Position numbers and translations under genes: made by a program
The notes under the pieces: model-generated
What the model was told of the DNA's origin: nothing
Seen by the model: only the letters and a program-made list of their open reading frames with translations
Databases searched by the model: none
Assembly (NCBI RefSeq): GCF_035514885.1
Contig: NZ_DATJCH010000016.1
Coordinates: forward strand, 59,363-123,362
Direction of reading: 5' to 3'
Length of the DNA stretch: 64,000 nt
Source: Albibacterium sp035514885
GTDB lineage: Bacteria; Bacteroidota; Bacteroidia; Sphingobacteriales; Sphingobacteriaceae
Shown here: positions 45,036 through 54,096 of the stretch, in pieces
Layout of the letters: the number at the start of each line of letters is the position of its first letter
Position numbering within the stretch: position 1 is the first letter of the stretch

Positions 45036-45903
45036 AATTATTAAATGTTATTTCAAAAACAGTTCCGGATGGCTTATTATCCTTTACCTTAATTTGCGCC
45101 TGATGTTTATCAAGTACGGTTTTGACGATAAACAACCCTAAACCGGTACCTTTTGTTTTGCGGGTATTTTCACTTCCCACACGATAAAACTTATTAAATA
45201 TATTTCTCTTCTCACTTTCTGGAATTCCAATACCAAAATCAGCAATCGATAAAATAACTTCATCCTTTTCCTTGTATAACTTAACGGAAACCTGCTCACA
45301 AGGAGGAGAATATTTAATAGCGTTTTCCAAAAGGTTAGTAACAACCGAAGATAAGGTAAAACTATCACCTCTCAAATAGATATCGTCCTCAACATTTAAT
45401 TTTATACTCTGTGTAGTACAAGAGTAAACTTGTAAACGATCTGCTATTTTGGTTACAGCTTCAGAGAAGTTAAACGGTTCTTTTTGCATTTGAACCTGCA
45501 CACTATCTAGTTTAGTGGCAATTAATACATTCTCTACCAAATCATCCAATCGTTCAATATCTTTCAATGAATTGCGCATAAACTGTTGTTGCTGATCCTT
45601 ATCCAGCTCTCTTTTTAAAATAGTTTGGATATAAAGCTTTATAGATGCCAGGGGTGATTTCAGTTCGTGAGTTACTGAGAGCATAAAATTATGCTGCTGC
45701 TGATGAAGTTTTTTCTCCCTTTCAAATGCTTGCTTTAACTTAATAGCACCAAAAATAAAGATGATAAAAAAGAATATTGCCTCACCAATAAACATCCCCT
45801 TTCTTTGCGGAGCCATCTGTATAAGAAGTATACCCCACCAAATAAGCTGGGTTACAGCATAAAAAAACAAGAAATAAAAAAGAAAAAGCGGTTTACGCAG
45901 CAT
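45025..45903 (-). CDS. Membrane sensor histidine kinase
   Basis: A 292-residue kinase with two closely spaced N-terminal transmembrane helices (about 5-25 and 36-55) and almost no periplasmic part, so it may sense a membrane or intracellular signal. The H-box SVTHELKSPLAS is near residue 80; N-box, G-boxes (GIGIPES, GTGLGLF) follow. I start at ATG 45903 because the -7 element lies 24 nt upstream; the longer TTG at 45915 is not needed. First gene of a five-gene operon: kinase, regulator, TPR protein, hemE, hemJ. Confidence 0.93.
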   Translation of the reverse strand: MLRKPLFLFYFLFFYAVTQLIWWGILLIQMAPQRKGMFIGEAIFFFIIFIFGAIKLKQAFEREKKLHQQQHNFMLSVTHELKSPLASIKLYIQTILKRELDKDQQQQFMRNSLKDIERLDDLVENVLIATKLDSVQVQMQKEPFNFSEAVTKIADRLQVYSCTTQSIKLNVEDDIYLRGDSFTLSSVVTNLLENAIKYSPPCEQVSVKLYKEKDEVILSIADFGIGIPESEKRNIFNKFYRVGSENTRKTKGTGLGLFIVKTVLDKHQAQIKVKDNKPSGTVFEITFNNYAD

Positions 45904-45926
45904 AGAATTTAACAAATTGACCTGTA

Positions 45927-45953
45927 CAAAAATATCAATACTATTCGATAGTA
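45927..45953 (-). promoter_or_regulatory. Promoter and operator-like palindrome for the kinase operon
   Basis: The minus strand -7 element is TATTTTTG (45927-45934), 24 nt before the ATG. Upstream is a perfect palindrome, TACTATTCGATAGTA (45939-45953), in the spacer region where an autoregulatory site would be expected. Confidence 0.5.
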
Positions 45954-46030
45954 AGTAAAAGGATGCGAATTATGACACTAATGCGAAGAATTTTAAATGC
46001 AAATCAGTCTTTAATTCAAAACAAGCTCCC

Positions 46031-46038
46031 TAACTTTG
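46031..46038 (+). promoter_or_regulatory. Putative -7 element for uvrC
   Basis: TAACTTTG (TAnnTTTG), 16 nt before the ATG at 46055. Confidence 0.45.
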
Positions 46039-46054
46039 GTAACGGAGAGAATCT

Positions 46055-47872
46055 ATGACACCATTCAATTATCGCGAAACAATCAGTAACATTCCACATA
46101 AGCCTGGAGTTTATCAATATTGGGATGCCAAGAACAATTTGATCTACATCGGGAAAGCCAAAGATCTAAAAAATCGCATTAACTCTTATTTTGTAAACGA
46201 CCAGAACCTGAATACCAAAACACGAGTTCTGGTTAAAAAGATTCATAAAATAACGTTTACAATTGTAGATACAGAAATTGATGCCTGGTTACTTGAGAAT
46301 AGCCTGATCAAAAAACATCAACCGCGTTATAATGTGATGCTGAAAGATGATAAAACATATCCATGGATTGTCATCAAAAACGAATTCTTTCCCAGAATCT
46401 TCTGGACAAGGAAAATCATTAAAGATGGATCAAAATACTATGGTCCCTATGCTTCCGTAAGTATGATGCATGCCATATTAGGAGTTATAAAAGAGCTTTT
46501 CCCATTACGCACCTGCAACTTGAACTTATCAAAAGAGAATATACTAAAAGGCAAATTCAGAGTTTGTCTTGAGTACCAGATTGGCAATTGCATGGGGCCT
46601 TGCGAAAATCTTCAATCAGAAGAGGATTATATGGCTAATATTGAACAAGTCCATAATATCCTGGAAGGGAAAATAGGTGTTGTTCTCAATCGTCTAAAGC
46701 AAGATCTTGAGATAGCAGTAGAAAATCTCCGTTTTGAAGATGCTCAAAGGATAAAACAGAAGCTCGAATTATTATCTAATTATCAAAGTAAATCGACAGT
46801 CGTAAATACCTCCTTAAGCAATCTGGATGTCTTCAGCATTGCTTCTGAACAAGAACTGGCATTTGTCAATTTCCTTAAGGTAATGAATGGAGCCATTATT
46901 CAAACGCAAACAATAGAGATCAAGAAACGCTTGGATGAAAGTGATGAGGAATTACTGGCCCTTGCAATTCCTGAATTGAGAAGTCGTTTTGAAAGTGACT
47001 CGAAAGAAATAATTGTACCCTTTAAACTAGAAATAGAAAACACTGAATATCTAAAGTTTACGGTACCCAAACAGGGTGATAAAAAGAAACTATTAGAACT
47101 ATCTCAAAAAAATGTATTGTATTTCAAAAAAGAAAAGCTGGAACAATACGAGAAATTAAATCCGGAAAGCCGTACCAAACGCATTTTAGAAAAAATGCAA
47201 AAAGATTTACGAATGAATCAGCTTCCTCAATACATTGAGTGCTTTGACAATTCAAATTTTCAAGGCAAATATCCGGTGTCCGCCATTGTTGTATTTAAAG
47301 ATGCGCGCCCGTCAAAAAAAGATTATAGACATTTTAATGTTAAAACCGTTGAGGGACCTGATGACTTTAAAACCATGGAAGAGGCGGTTTACAGACGCTA
47401 TAAACGGCTGCTAGCCGAAGAACAGCCATTACCTCAGCTCATCGTAATTGATGGCGGCAAAGGGCAGCTATCATCTGCCATGAAAAGCTTAAAAAAACTA
47501 GGAATAGAAAAAGAAGTTACGATTATAGGAATTGCAAAAAGGTTGGAAGAAATTTACTATCCCGGCGATCAGTTTCCACTTTACTTAGATAAAAAATCAG
47601 AGACCTTACGGATTATTCAGCAATTAAGAGATGAAGCACATCGATTTGGCATTACATTCCATAGAAACCAACGCAGTAGAAAGACCTTTCAAACTGAACT
47701 GACATTGATACCGGGAATAGGGAAAACGACTGCAGAAAAGCTCTTACAAACTTTCAAATCAGTTAAAAGAATTCGGGAATCTTCAGAGGATGATTTGCTT
47801 AAAGTAATAAATCGAAAGCAATTAGATAAACTTCTACTCTTCTTCGGTCAACAAGAATCTCAGCAGCAATAA
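46055..47872 (+). CDS. uvrC: Excinuclease ABC subunit C
   Basis: A 605-residue nucleotide-excision-repair nuclease that makes the incisions flanking a lesion. The GIY-YIG domain is at about residues 10-90 (PGVYQY ... YIGKAK). A cysteine group (TCNL ... VCLEY ... NCMGPC, near 150-190) fits the Fe-S cluster reported for UvrC. A UVR segment, the RNaseH-like endonuclease domain with IDGGKGQ near 470, and a C-terminal helix-hairpin-helix (PGIGKTTAEKLL) complete it. It is divergent from the kinase operon and ends 2 nt from hemD. Confidence 0.97.
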   Translation: MTPFNYRETISNIPHKPGVYQYWDAKNNLIYIGKAKDLKNRINSYFVNDQNLNTKTRVLVKKIHKITFTIVDTEIDAWLLENSLIKKHQPRYNVMLKDDKTYPWIVIKNEFFPRIFWTRKIIKDGSKYYGPYASVSMMHAILGVIKELFPLRTCNLNLSKENILKGKFRVCLEYQIGNCMGPCENLQSEEDYMANIEQVHNILEGKIGVVLNRLKQDLEIAVENLRFEDAQRIKQKLELLSNYQSKSTVVNTSLSNLDVFSIASEQELAFVNFLKVMNGAIIQTQTIEIKKRLDESDEELLALAIPELRSRFESDSKEIIVPFKLEIENTEYLKFTVPKQGDKKKLLELSQKNVLYFKKEKLEQYEKLNPESRTKRILEKMQKDLRMNQLPQYIECFDNSNFQGKYPVSAIVVFKDARPSKKDYRHFNVKTVEGPDDFKTMEEAVYRRYKRLLAEEQPLPQLIVIDGGKGQLSSAMKSLKKLGIEKEVTIIGIAKRLEEIYYPGDQFPLYLDKKSETLRIIQQLRDEAHRFGITFHRNQRSRKTFQTELTLIPGIGKTTAEKLLQTFKSVKRIRESSEDDLLKVINRKQLDKLLLFFGQQESQQQ

Positions 47873-47874
47873 TA

Positions 47875-48642
47875 CTATTTAACCACCTGTGTTACGTATT
47901 GCTCAACAGCCATAGTCATACTCGGCGCTTCAGAAGTTGGAGCCGCAATATCTAAAATCAAACCACGATCTAAAATTGCCTGATGAGTGCTTGCTCCAAA
48001 GGCTGCTAAACGTGTATCTTTCTGTTCGAAATCAGGGAAGTTCTCATAAAGAGACTGAACACTTGACGGACTAAAGAAAACAATAATATCGTAAAAAACG
48101 TCTTTCAAATCGGACAAATCACTTACTACTGTTTTAAACAAAACGGCTGGCGTGAAGTCATAGCCATTTTCTGTAAGCCAGTTCTGAGTTTCCTCTCCAG
48201 CAACATTTGAACACGGAAAAAGGAACTTTTCTTTTGCGTGTTTTTTAAGAATATCTTCTAAATCCTGGGCTGTTTGCTTACCAAAGAATATTTTACGCTT
48301 GCGATACTGAATATATTTTTGAAGATAGAGAGCAATTGTTTCAGAAAGACAGAAATACTTTAAATCAGCAGGAACATCATAACGCATCTCTTCACATATC
48401 CGAAAAAAGTGATCTACGGCAGTTTTACTTGTAAAGATGATCGATGTAAACGAAGCAAGATCTATTTTTTCCTTTCTGAAGTCTCTTGCAGGAACACCTT
48501 CTACGTGAATAAAGGCCCTAAAATCTAGTTTCAGATTATACTTCTTAGCAAGTATAAAGTACGGCGATTTTTCATTTTCAGGCTTTGGTAAAGTTACCAA
48601 AATGCTTTTTACTTTCTTTGCTCTGTCTACTGATTCTTGCAT
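47875..48642 (-). CDS. hemD: Uroporphyrinogen-III synthase
   Basis: A 255-residue HemD-family protein, whose low-conservation fold is two Rossmann-like lobes joined by hinges: ILVTLPKPENEKSPYF at the start, a FTSKTAVDHFF segment, FPCSNVAGEE in the middle and FFSPSSVQSLYENF before the end. It would cyclise hydroxymethylbilane to uroporphyrinogen III. The start is ATG 48642; the longer reading frame would overlap the upstream gene by 55 nt. It lies 14 nt after the DUF4271 gene, a usual neighbour in this phylum. Confidence 0.87.
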   Translation of the reverse strand: MQESVDRAKKVKSILVTLPKPENEKSPYFILAKKYNLKLDFRAFIHVEGVPARDFRKEKIDLASFTSIIFTSKTAVDHFFRICEEMRYDVPADLKYFCLSETIALYLQKYIQYRKRKIFFGKQTAQDLEDILKKHAKEKFLFPCSNVAGEETQNWLTENGYDFTPAVLFKTVVSDLSDLKDVFYDIIVFFSPSSVQSLYENFPDFEQKDTRLAAFGASTHQAILDRGLILDIAAPTSEAPSMTMAVEQYVTQVVK

Positions 48643-48656
48643 TTTTATAATTTTTA

Positions 48657-49646
48657 TTAAAAACCTAATACCTTCACTAAAATAAGAATAGGACCTATTT
48701 CGAGGGTGCAAAGATACAGAAATAAATAAAACTTTGAAAGGGAATACGTTTTAAAAATCGTAGTGCCTGCTCTTAGAACCTGTACAAAGAAAATCACAGC
48801 AAGTATCATCACCCCAAATATCATAAAGGAACCCACTAAATTTTTTGGGGAGAACGCCATAATAATTACGACTGGTAAAAACATAAGAGCCGTATTAAAA
48901 TAGCTCAAATATAGAATAGAAACATATTCTCTCACCAACCTTGGCACATCAAATAGAAAACCTATAAACCTCAAGGTTATAATCTTCAAACTAAATAAGA
49001 CCATAATACTTATAGAGAATATAAGGTATAGATTAAAACCTTCAGCTATACCACCCAACTGGGTGAATGTACTTACCAAATAAAGAAAAAGCCCGATTGT
49101 AAATCCAAATAATAAATACAGAAAGACAAAGGGCCATGAATTAAACAGGCTTTCTTCTTTACTAATCTGAGTTAATACTCGATTGTTAAAAAAACCTTGA
49201 ATCATCACAATAATCTCATTAGGGTAACTAACCCGAATTATAGCAAAGAACAAGAGCAATGAAAGTATAACCGCAACAATCCAATTATCTCGACCATATT
49301 TAGGAGTTCCAGCTTTAAAATGTTCAATTCTATCTTTAAATTGATTATGCCAAGTAAAGAAATCACCATTTTTAACCGTATAAAGATCTTTTAAACTATC
49401 CAGAAAGATATTAGGTCTATTAGCATCTGGCATTTTCACCCACTGCATCTGGAGAGAATCCTGAACATGTTTTACTGAGTCATAAATCCGCTTTTTTTCT
49501 AAAGCATTAGCAAGTCGAATGGAATCTAGTCGTTCACGGTATGTTAAAGGTTTTACAGCTTTTATTTCATTTTGATTGATATCACCTTGGGCATAGGTAC
49601 CAAGCGACAGGAAACAAAAAAAGAATAAAAACAAATACTTATTCAT
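48657..49646 (-). CDS. DUF4271 membrane protein
   Basis: A 329-residue protein of DUF4271. The first residues form a signal peptide ending TYAQG. A soluble region then precedes about six hydrophobic helices (from about 115 onward). The function is unknown. It lies directly upstream of hemD in the same orientation, so it may be linked to the heme pathway by expression, without any enzymatic evidence. Confidence 0.87.
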   Translation of the reverse strand: MNKYLFLFFFCFLSLGTYAQGDINQNEIKAVKPLTYRERLDSIRLANALEKKRIYDSVKHVQDSLQMQWVKMPDANRPNIFLDSLKDLYTVKNGDFFTWHNQFKDRIEHFKAGTPKYGRDNWIVAVILSLLLFFAIIRVSYPNEIIVMIQGFFNNRVLTQISKEESLFNSWPFVFLYLLFGFTIGLFLYLVSTFTQLGGIAEGFNLYLIFSISIMVLFSLKIITLRFIGFLFDVPRLVREYVSILYLSYFNTALMFLPVVIIMAFSPKNLVGSFMIFGVMILAVIFFVQVLRAGTTIFKTYSLSKFYLFLYLCTLEIGPILILVKVLGF

Positions 49647-49754
49647 GAATGTTTGAAATGAAAATCGCTATAAAGTTATTGGTTTAAATTAGTTAAATTT
49701 AACCTTTCTCGAAAAATTAGAAGAATCCCTCCTCTTCTATAGAAATAAAACAGA

Positions 49755-51194
49755 ATGAAAGCAACAAATAATCTCCTCATTACCGAATCATTAATAGATG
49801 GAAAATGGATCAGCGGCAAAAAAACATTTGATGTTAATAATCCGGCAAATGGCAAAACCGTTGCTAAAGTGGCTGATTTAACCGTAAGTGAAGCAAAGCA
49901 AGCGATAAAAGCTGCGAACATAGCATGGAAAAAATGGAAAGATACTACTGCGGCAGAAAGAGCAGATTTACTATATGCATGGTATAGCCTTATTATTCAA
50001 AATAAAGATCAGATTGCAGAGATCATGACCTTAGAATGTGGAAAACCAATAACTGAAAGTTATAACGAAATCACTTATGGCGCATCTTTTATATCTTGGT
50101 TCTCAGAGGAAGGAAAACGTTCTTATGGAGATACCATTCCATCTTCTAATCCGACAAATCGAATTGTTACGATAAAGCAAGGTATTGGCGTTGTTGCAGC
50201 CATTACGCCTTGGAACTTTCCACTGGCCATGATTACAAGAAAAGTTGCACCCGCACTGGCTGCAGGTTGTACTGTAGTGTTAAGACCTGCTTCAGAGACT
50301 CCGCTTACAGCTTTGGCCTTGGGTAAACTTGCACAAGAAGCTGGCTTTCCTAAAGGTGTTCTAAATATAATCACTGGAAAAGACAGCTCTGGCATAGGCA
50401 AAGAGCTAAGCACCAACCCATTAGTGAGAAAAATTTCTTTTACAGGCTCAACAAAGGTTGGACGAATCCTTATGTCTCAAGCAGCTGACACTATTAAGAA
50501 GGTATCGCTTGAATTGGGAGGGAATGCACCCTTCATTGTTTTCGATAATGCCAATATTGATGAAGCAGTAAAAGGTGCTCTTATTGCAAAATTTAGAAAT
50601 TCAGGTCAAACCTGCGTTGCTGCAAATCGCTTCTTAATTCAAGATTCAATTTTTGAAGAATTTACCAAAAAACTTACGATAGCCGTCAGCAAATTAAAAA
50701 CAGGAGATGGTTTAAAAAAGGATGTGCAGGTTGGTCCGTTAATTAATAAATCAGGATTAGAAAAGGTTCAGGAACATCTGAAAGACGCAACTGAAGGTGG
50801 AGCAAAAATACAGATAGGAGGTCATGTAATTAAAGATTTATTCTTTGAACCAACGGTCCTTTCTGATGTCTCTACCCAATCATTAATAGCACGCGAAGAA
50901 ACCTTTGGACCAGTGGTTTCTTTATTCAGATTTAAAAATGAAAAGGAAGCCATAGAGTTAGCCAATAATACAGAGTTTGGCCTAGCAGCCTATTTCTATA
51001 GCCAAGACATCCATCGTTGTTGGCGTGTTGCAGAACAAATAGAATCAGGCATGGTTGGAATAAATACAGGAATGGTATCAACAGCGTCAGCTCCATTTGG
51101 AGGAATCAAGCAATCTGGAATTGGACGCGAAGGCTCTAAGCATGGCTTAGATGAATTCATGGAAATAAAATACCTTAGCTTTGGTGGAAATTAA
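49755..51194 (+). CDS. gabD: NAD(P)-dependent aldehyde dehydrogenase (succinate-semialdehyde type)
   Basis: A 479-residue aldehyde dehydrogenase. Catalytic Cys287 (SGQTC), Glu253 (SLELGG) and Asn154 (PWNFP) are present. The C-terminal REGSKHGLDEFMEIKYL segment is characteristic of the succinate-semialdehyde dehydrogenase subgroup. The usual lysine in VLKPA is Arg177 here (VLRPA), a change at a cofactor-contact position that may affect NADP versus NAD preference. No GABA transaminase gene is adjacent, so the substrate is inferred from family resemblance. Confidence 0.88.
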   Translation: MKATNNLLITESLIDGKWISGKKTFDVNNPANGKTVAKVADLTVSEAKQAIKAANIAWKKWKDTTAAERADLLYAWYSLIIQNKDQIAEIMTLECGKPITESYNEITYGASFISWFSEEGKRSYGDTIPSSNPTNRIVTIKQGIGVVAAITPWNFPLAMITRKVAPALAAGCTVVLRPASETPLTALALGKLAQEAGFPKGVLNIITGKDSSGIGKELSTNPLVRKISFTGSTKVGRILMSQAADTIKKVSLELGGNAPFIVFDNANIDEAVKGALIAKFRNSGQTCVAANRFLIQDSIFEEFTKKLTIAVSKLKTGDGLKKDVQVGPLINKSGLEKVQEHLKDATEGGAKIQIGGHVIKDLFFEPTVLSDVSTQSLIAREETFGPVVSLFRFKNEKEAIELANNTEFGLAAYFYSQDIHRCWRVAEQIESGMVGINTGMVSTASAPFGGIKQSGIGREGSKHGLDEFMEIKYLSFGGN

Positions 51195-51213
51195 TCTACT
51201 TAGTTCACCCACC

Positions 51214-51513
51214 TTACTCATAAATCCGAAGTCTTTCTTTAAGGTGTTGAATTTCAGTTTGTAAGTGCTCTAAATTAGAAAGCATATTCCGTAAGGCATC
51301 AATTCCTTCGATATTAATATCCATTTCGTAATGCCAGGCTGTATATCTTTCCAGATCTCTCAACTGCTCTTCGTGAATGAAGCGCTCACCTTCAATTATA
51401 AGGGTTTCTATTAAACCTACACCTTCTAAAGAAATTACAAAATCCGGTTCTATTTTATAATAACTACAATATTCTTTAATTTTAATTACTGAGCTTTCCA
51501 TATTATGTCTCAT
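51214..51513 (-). CDS. cbpM: CbpM-like chaperone modulator
   Basis: A 99-residue protein: an N-terminal MerR-like HTH-type segment (IKEYCSYYKIEPDFVISL), then an amphipathic helical tail ending LKERLRIYE. In E. coli CbpM inhibits the DnaJ-like CbpA. It overlaps the cbpA stop, the standard CbpA-CbpM arrangement. The start may be the ATG at 51501 instead of 51513. Confidence 0.82.
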   Translation of the reverse strand: MRHNMESSVIKIKEYCSYYKIEPDFVISLEGVGLIETLIIEGERFIHEEQLRDLERYTAWHYEMDINIEGIDALRNMLSNLEHLQTEIQHLKERLRIYE

Positions 51514-52423
51514 TAGCTAAATTTCTAAATATTTCCTTTTGCTCTTCATTCAAACCTGTCGGAATCTTTACTTGATAGGTGATAATCAAATCTCCAAATT
51601 CTCCATCTTTTTTATATACCGGGAATCCTTTTCCCTTTAATTTCACCTTTGTACCATTTTGTGTTTCCGGCTTTACCTTTAACTTCACTTTACCGGAAAG
51701 TGTATTAACGTATATTTCGCCCCCTAAAACAGCAGTATACAAATCAATTTCTTCGGTAGCATATAAATTGTTTCCTATGCGTTTAAAATCTGAATCATCG
51801 GCGATAACAAATGTTATGTACAAATCACCATTGGGTCCATTATTAATTCCTGCACCACCATAGCCCTTTAATTTTATCTCTTGTCCGTTTGATACTCCGG
51901 CAGGAACAGTAATCCGGATTGTCTTCCCATTAACAGTTATACTTTGTTTGTGAGTTTCTGCAGCTTTTCTAAAATTAAGATGAAGCTCTGCTTTCAGATC
52001 ATTACCCCGAAACTGAGTTTGTCTAGTTCGAGAGCCTCCGCCTCCGCCAAACATAGAGGAAAAGAAATCTGAAAAATCTTGTCCGCCGAAATCTGCTGAC
52101 CCAGAATAGCCACCAAAAGGATTCCCTGCTGATCCTCCTTGATAACCTTGTCCTTGATAAGCCCCTTGCGATTGCTTAGCTTGTTCATAAGCATCTGCAT
52201 GCTGCCAGTCCTTACCATATTGATCGTATTTCTCCCGCTTTTTAGGATCGCTCAAAACCTCATTAGCTTCATTTATCTGCTGGAATTTTTTCTCAGCCTC
52301 TTTATTATTAGGGTTTAAATCGGGATGGTGTTTTCGAGCGGCCTTACGGTAAGCTTTTTTTATATCTGCAGTTGTTGCAGATTTATCAATTCCTAAAATT
52401 TTATAATAATCTATAAATTCCAT
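51503..52423 (-). CDS. cbpA: DnaJ-class co-chaperone CbpA
   Basis: A 306-residue J-domain protein: J-domain at 1-70 with HPD at residues 33-35, Gly/Phe- and Gln-rich linker (about 75-140), then two beta-rich C-terminal substrate-binding domains and a last dimerisation strand. It lacks the zinc-finger of DnaJ, so it is a type II, CbpA-like protein stimulating DnaK. cbpM follows, overlapping by 11 nt. Confidence 0.95.
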   Translation of the reverse strand: MEFIDYYKILGIDKSATTADIKKAYRKAARKHHPDLNPNNKEAEKKFQQINEANEVLSDPKKREKYDQYGKDWQHADAYEQAKQSQGAYQGQGYQGGSAGNPFGGYSGSADFGGQDFSDFFSSMFGGGGGSRTRQTQFRGNDLKAELHLNFRKAAETHKQSITVNGKTIRITVPAGVSNGQEIKLKGYGGAGINNGPNGDLYITFVIADDSDFKRIGNNLYATEEIDLYTAVLGGEIYVNTLSGKVKLKVKPETQNGTKVKLKGKGFPVYKKDGEFGDLIITYQVKIPTGLNEEQKEIFRNLANET

Positions 52424-52479
52424 GTAACAAAATAACTTATACTAATTTAAGGATTAAATATTTAAATTGTTTTTACATT

Positions 52480-53229
52480 TCAGATAAACCATTCATACAT
52501 ATCTACATAGCTCAACAGCTCTTTCTTGTCCTTACTGATATCCCGCTTGATCTTACCATCATGTAACTGGATAATTCGTGAACCATATTGATAAGCATCT
52601 TTGAGATTATGTGTAACCATAATCGCCGTTATCGAATAGTCTTTAATAAGTTTGTCGGCTGTCTCCAAAACAATTGTCGCCGATCGTGGATCCAGCGCGG
52701 CAGTAGGTTCATCCAATAATAAAATCTGAATATCGGCCATTACCGCCATTAATAAACTAAGAGCTTGTCTTTGTCCTCCGGAAAGACTTCCCATAGCCTG
52801 TTGCAATTTATTCTCAAGACCTAACCCCAAAACTGCAATACGATCACTTATCTCCTCTTTAAAATTAGCATTCAAACCAATCTTTAAACTTTTTGATGAT
52901 GTTCTTAAAGAAGCTAAACGAAAATTCTCTACTATACTCAGTTCTGGAGCTGTTCCCAGAAGTGGGTTCTGAAAAACTCTTGCCAGCCATTTACTTCGCT
53001 TGTATTCAGGGAGTTTGTTTACATTTTGGCCGGCAATCTTAATATTACCACTTGTAGGAAAAATATTACCAGCAATAAGATTTAACAGAGTAGATTTACC
53101 AGAACCATTGGAACCCACCAAAACCAAGAATTCTGAGGCTTCAATATGTAAATTAATACCTCGTAAAGCAGCTATTTCATTAGGTCTGCCTACATTAAAG
53201 CTTTTATAAACGTGATTAAATTCAATCAT
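52480..53229 (-). CDS. ABC importer ATP-binding subunit
   Basis: A 249-residue ATPase. Walker A is GSNGSGKST (39-47), the signature is SLSGGQRQ, and Walker B is LLLDEPTAALD. It energises the adjacent permease and substrate-binding protein. The complex most resembles importers of the PF04392 substrate-binding family, so the substrate may be an aromatic compound or amino-acid derivative, which is inferred. It starts directly after the permease stop. Confidence 0.94.
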   Translation of the reverse strand: MIEFNHVYKSFNVGRPNEIAALRGINLHIEASEFLVLVGSNGSGKSTLLNLIAGNIFPTSGNIKIAGQNVNKLPEYKRSKWLARVFQNPLLGTAPELSIVENFRLASLRTSSKSLKIGLNANFKEEISDRIAVLGLGLENKLQQAMGSLSGGQRQALSLLMAVMADIQILLLDEPTAALDPRSATIVLETADKLIKDYSITAIMVTHNLKDAYQYGSRIIQLHDGKIKRDISKDKKELLSYVDMYEWFI

Positions 53230-54096
53230 TTAGTTCCTAATTAAGTTAAGCCTTGGCAAACTCACGATAGACAAAACAAACAATGCAGTAATTAATTTCA
53301 ACAAAGTTGGATCAACGCCTATACTCAATGTAAAAGCCAGAACCAGTTGAAAGAGAATAGCACCCAAACAAACTAGAATCAGGCTTGTCCAGATTGAATT
53401 TATATTCATCCAATTAATAAAAGTATCAGCAATTATTACAGATCCCAATCCGACGATCACAATACCTATACCCATATTGATATCTGCAAAACCCTGGAAT
53501 TGTGTCATTAAAAATCCGCTTACAGCAGTCAGCGCATTTGCAAAACCAAGTCCGACAATCTTAATTCTATCAATATTAACCCCTAGCGCACTCACCATTT
53601 TCTCACTATTCCCAGTAGCACGCATGGTTATACCATAATCTGATTTTAAAATATAGCCAATCAAAAGGATTAATAGAGTTGCGATAAGTAAAAGAATAAC
53701 CAAACTGTTCAAATTCAAATCGGCAATAAAATGAAAGCTATCAAAAAGAGTTTTATAATTAAGTAAGGGAATGTTTGATCGCCCCATTATACTGAGGTTA
53801 ATTGAGTACAAGCCAGTCATTACCAATATACCGGAAAGCAAAGGGTTTATCTTCAGTTTTGTATGAATTAGACCGGTAAATATCCCAGCCAGTCCTCCAG
53901 CTATAATAACAATGGGAAGAACAATTCCTGTTGGCAAATGGTTCGACAATAACATACCCGTAACGGCTCCTCCAAGCGTATAACTCCCATCTGTTGTAAT
54001 ATCCGGGATGTTAAATATCTTCATGGATATATATATACCAAGAGCGATCCCTGATAAACATAATCCTTGAAGTAGCGCTGTAAGGTAAAAATCCAT
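53230..54096 (-). CDS. ABC importer permease subunit
   Basis: A 288-residue integral membrane protein with about eight hydrophobic helices, of the branched-chain amino-acid/BPD_transp_2 permease type: the TDGSYTLGGAVTGML segment is near residue 35, and GLGSVIIAD near 220. It forms the channel of the importer. The permease ATG and the binding-protein stop share one base (54096). Confidence 0.93.
   Translation of the reverse strand: MDFYLTALLQGLCLSGIALGIYISMKIFNIPDITTDGSYTLGGAVTGMLLSNHLPTGIVLPIVIIAGGLAGIFTGLIHTKLKINPLLSGILVMTGLYSINLSIMGRSNIPLLNYKTLFDSFHFIADLNLNSLVILLLIATLLILLIGYILKSDYGITMRATGNSEKMVSALGVNIDRIKIVGLGFANALTAVSGFLMTQFQGFADINMGIGIVIVGLGSVIIADTFINWMNINSIWTSLILVCLGAILFQLVLAFTLSIGVDPTLLKLITALFVLSIVSLPRLNLIRN

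Noticed and set aside
48643..48711. Longer hemD frame starting at 48711.
   Set aside because: It overlaps the upstream DUF4271 coding sequence by 55 nt and adds residues unlike HemD. The ATG at 48642 follows with a normal 14-nt gap.
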